From Methylomonas sp. MK1 (GTDB taxonomy: Bacteria; Pseudomonadota; Gammaproteobacteria; Methylococcales; Methylomonadaceae): a stretch of DNA of 64,000 nucleotides. The stretch covers positions 124,001 to 188,000 of the forward strand of contig NZ_AQOV01000001.1 in assembly GCF_000365425.1 (NCBI RefSeq). Reading direction: 5' to 3'. This document shows, piece after piece, positions 63,749 through 64,000 of this stretch. The translations under genes and the position numbers were made by a program. Within the stretch, counting starts at the first letter, position 1, and each line of letters begins with the position of its first letter. Under the pieces are notes generated by a model. It ran no database searches. It had not been told where the DNA came from and saw only the letters and a program-made list of their open reading frames with translations.

Positions 63749-63769
63749 AAGTCTAACGACAAGACTTGA
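63749..63769 (-). promoter_or_regulatory. Leader hairpin upstream of the terminator
   Basis: CAAGTCT and AGACTTG form a perfect 7-pair stem with a 7-base loop, read in minus-strand RNA immediately ahead of the terminator. It could be part of an antitermination switch. The loop (TGTCGTT) does not fit the A-x-x-G loops of ANTAR targets. Confidence 0.6.
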
Positions 63770-63780
63770 TAAATCTCTAA

Positions 63781-63796
63781 CAAAATTGATGCCAAC
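63781..63796 (-). promoter_or_regulatory. Sigma-54-like promoter of nirB
   Basis: Minus-strand TTGGCATCAATTTTGT matches the -24/-12 pattern TTGGCAC-N5-TTGC with intact GG at -24 and TTG at -12, but T replaces the final C. It predicts a transcript start near 63770, directly before the leader hairpin. Confidence 0.5.
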
Positions 63797-63889
63797 ATTC
63801 AAAAGCCTTTAAAAATGCCGGCTCCCGCAGCTAGGTAACGTGTTTTCCCGCAAAATTCGCACCCAAATAAGGCAAAGAAACCGGTCTGT

Positions 63890-63906
63890 TGCACCACTAT
63901 GGAGCC
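63890..63906. promoter_or_regulatory. NtrC-like enhancer site
   Basis: TGCACCACTATGGAGCC matches the dyadic NtrC site TGCACYA-N3-TGGTGCA at about 12 of 17 positions. It lies ~95 bases upstream of the sigma-54-like promoter, the usual enhancer distance. The remaining upstream DNA to the window end shows no convincing gene. Confidence 0.45.
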
Positions 63907-64000
63907 ATGTAGCCGCGAATTGACGGATTTGCCGCTACTGAATCGTTGGCATATAAGCTGCTTATAAAAACCAAGGAACGACAACCACGGATCATCCATG

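Noticed and set aside
63749..63769. ANTAR-type antiterminator target hairpin
   Set aside because: The loop is seven bases and lacks the A at position 1 and G at position 4 expected of ANTAR substrates; kept only as an unspecified leader hairpin.
63799..63999. A 66-codon minus-strand frame upstream of nirB
   Set aside because: No ribosome site or recognisable domain. It spans the NtrC-like site and reaches the sigma-54-like promoter, so it is better explained as regulatory DNA.

Overview
The window looks like a chromosomal segment of a gammaproteobacterium, most likely a type I methanotroph of the Methylomonas kind. That is inference from gene content: an MxaD-like periplasmic protein beside a YVTN propeller, an exosortase H pair, a phosphoketolase remnant, an aryl-polyene cluster, and RlmD/PrmB/FeoABC/KdsB-LpxK housekeeping genes of gammaproteobacterial type. 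No taxonomic marker such as rRNA is present.

Region by region. (1) 1-8.4 kb is accessory DNA. It holds the 3' end of an RHS toxin gene with two candidate immunity genes, an exosortase-H-like gene overlapping its partner membrane protein, and a Tn3-family transposon core (tnpR and tnpA divergent around a res-like region). The tnpA-side end abuts a 5'-truncated DUF4129 gene, followed by a decayed phosphoketolase. (2) 8.5-16.5 kb: feoABC behind a Fur-box-like site, a YVTN propeller plus MxaD-like pair, exonuclease I, an aspartate-type aminotransferase and tRNA-Leu(UAA) with a terminator. (3) 16.5-21.7 kb is a second accessory stretch. It has hipBA with three near-identical palindromic operators, a DUF6155 gene, a rhomboid protease, and two fragments of a TOTE-type DEAD/DEAH helicase lying on either side of the rhomboid gene. 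(4) 21.7-24.8 kb: acyl-CoA dehydrogenase, NodB-type deacetylase, rhodanese lipoprotein and a BamE-like lipoprotein. (5) 24.9-35.6 kb is an aryl-polyene-type cluster: thioesterase, acyltransferase, glycosyltransferase, two dehydratases, membrane protein, ACP, chain-length factor, two ketosynthases, ketoreductase, a flavin enzyme with halogenase motifs, and a divergent aryl/acyl adenylating enzyme. The ligase loads a starter onto the ACP, KS/CLF, ketoreductase and dehydratases build the conjugated polyene, and the transferases probably attach it to a membrane anchor. No MMPL exporter, LolA-like carrier or aromatic ammonia-lyase is visible.

(6) 35.6-46.0 kb: truA, L,D-transpeptidase, rlmD, cysM, ppk1, dnaQ and a very large PilZ-DUF1631-GGDEF-EAL protein. 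(7) 46.4-48.4 kb: EVE and GNAT genes, then a 660-bp nested inverted repeat made of two diverged copies of a highly structured element whose helices covary between copies. I regard this as the most novel object in the window. (8) 48.5-55.7 kb: the kdsB-trm112-lpxK-exbD-exbB operon, the MFS-aroC-prmB operon and an HDOD protein. (9) 55.8-64 kb: a small secreted protein, a lipoprotein alpha/beta-hydrolase, CreD, a YdjM-like membrane protein, and nirBD followed by a PhzF-family gene. Upstream of nirB are an NtrC-like site, a sigma-54-like promoter, a leader hairpin and an intrinsic terminator inside the leader, which suggests nitrogen control combined with attenuation.
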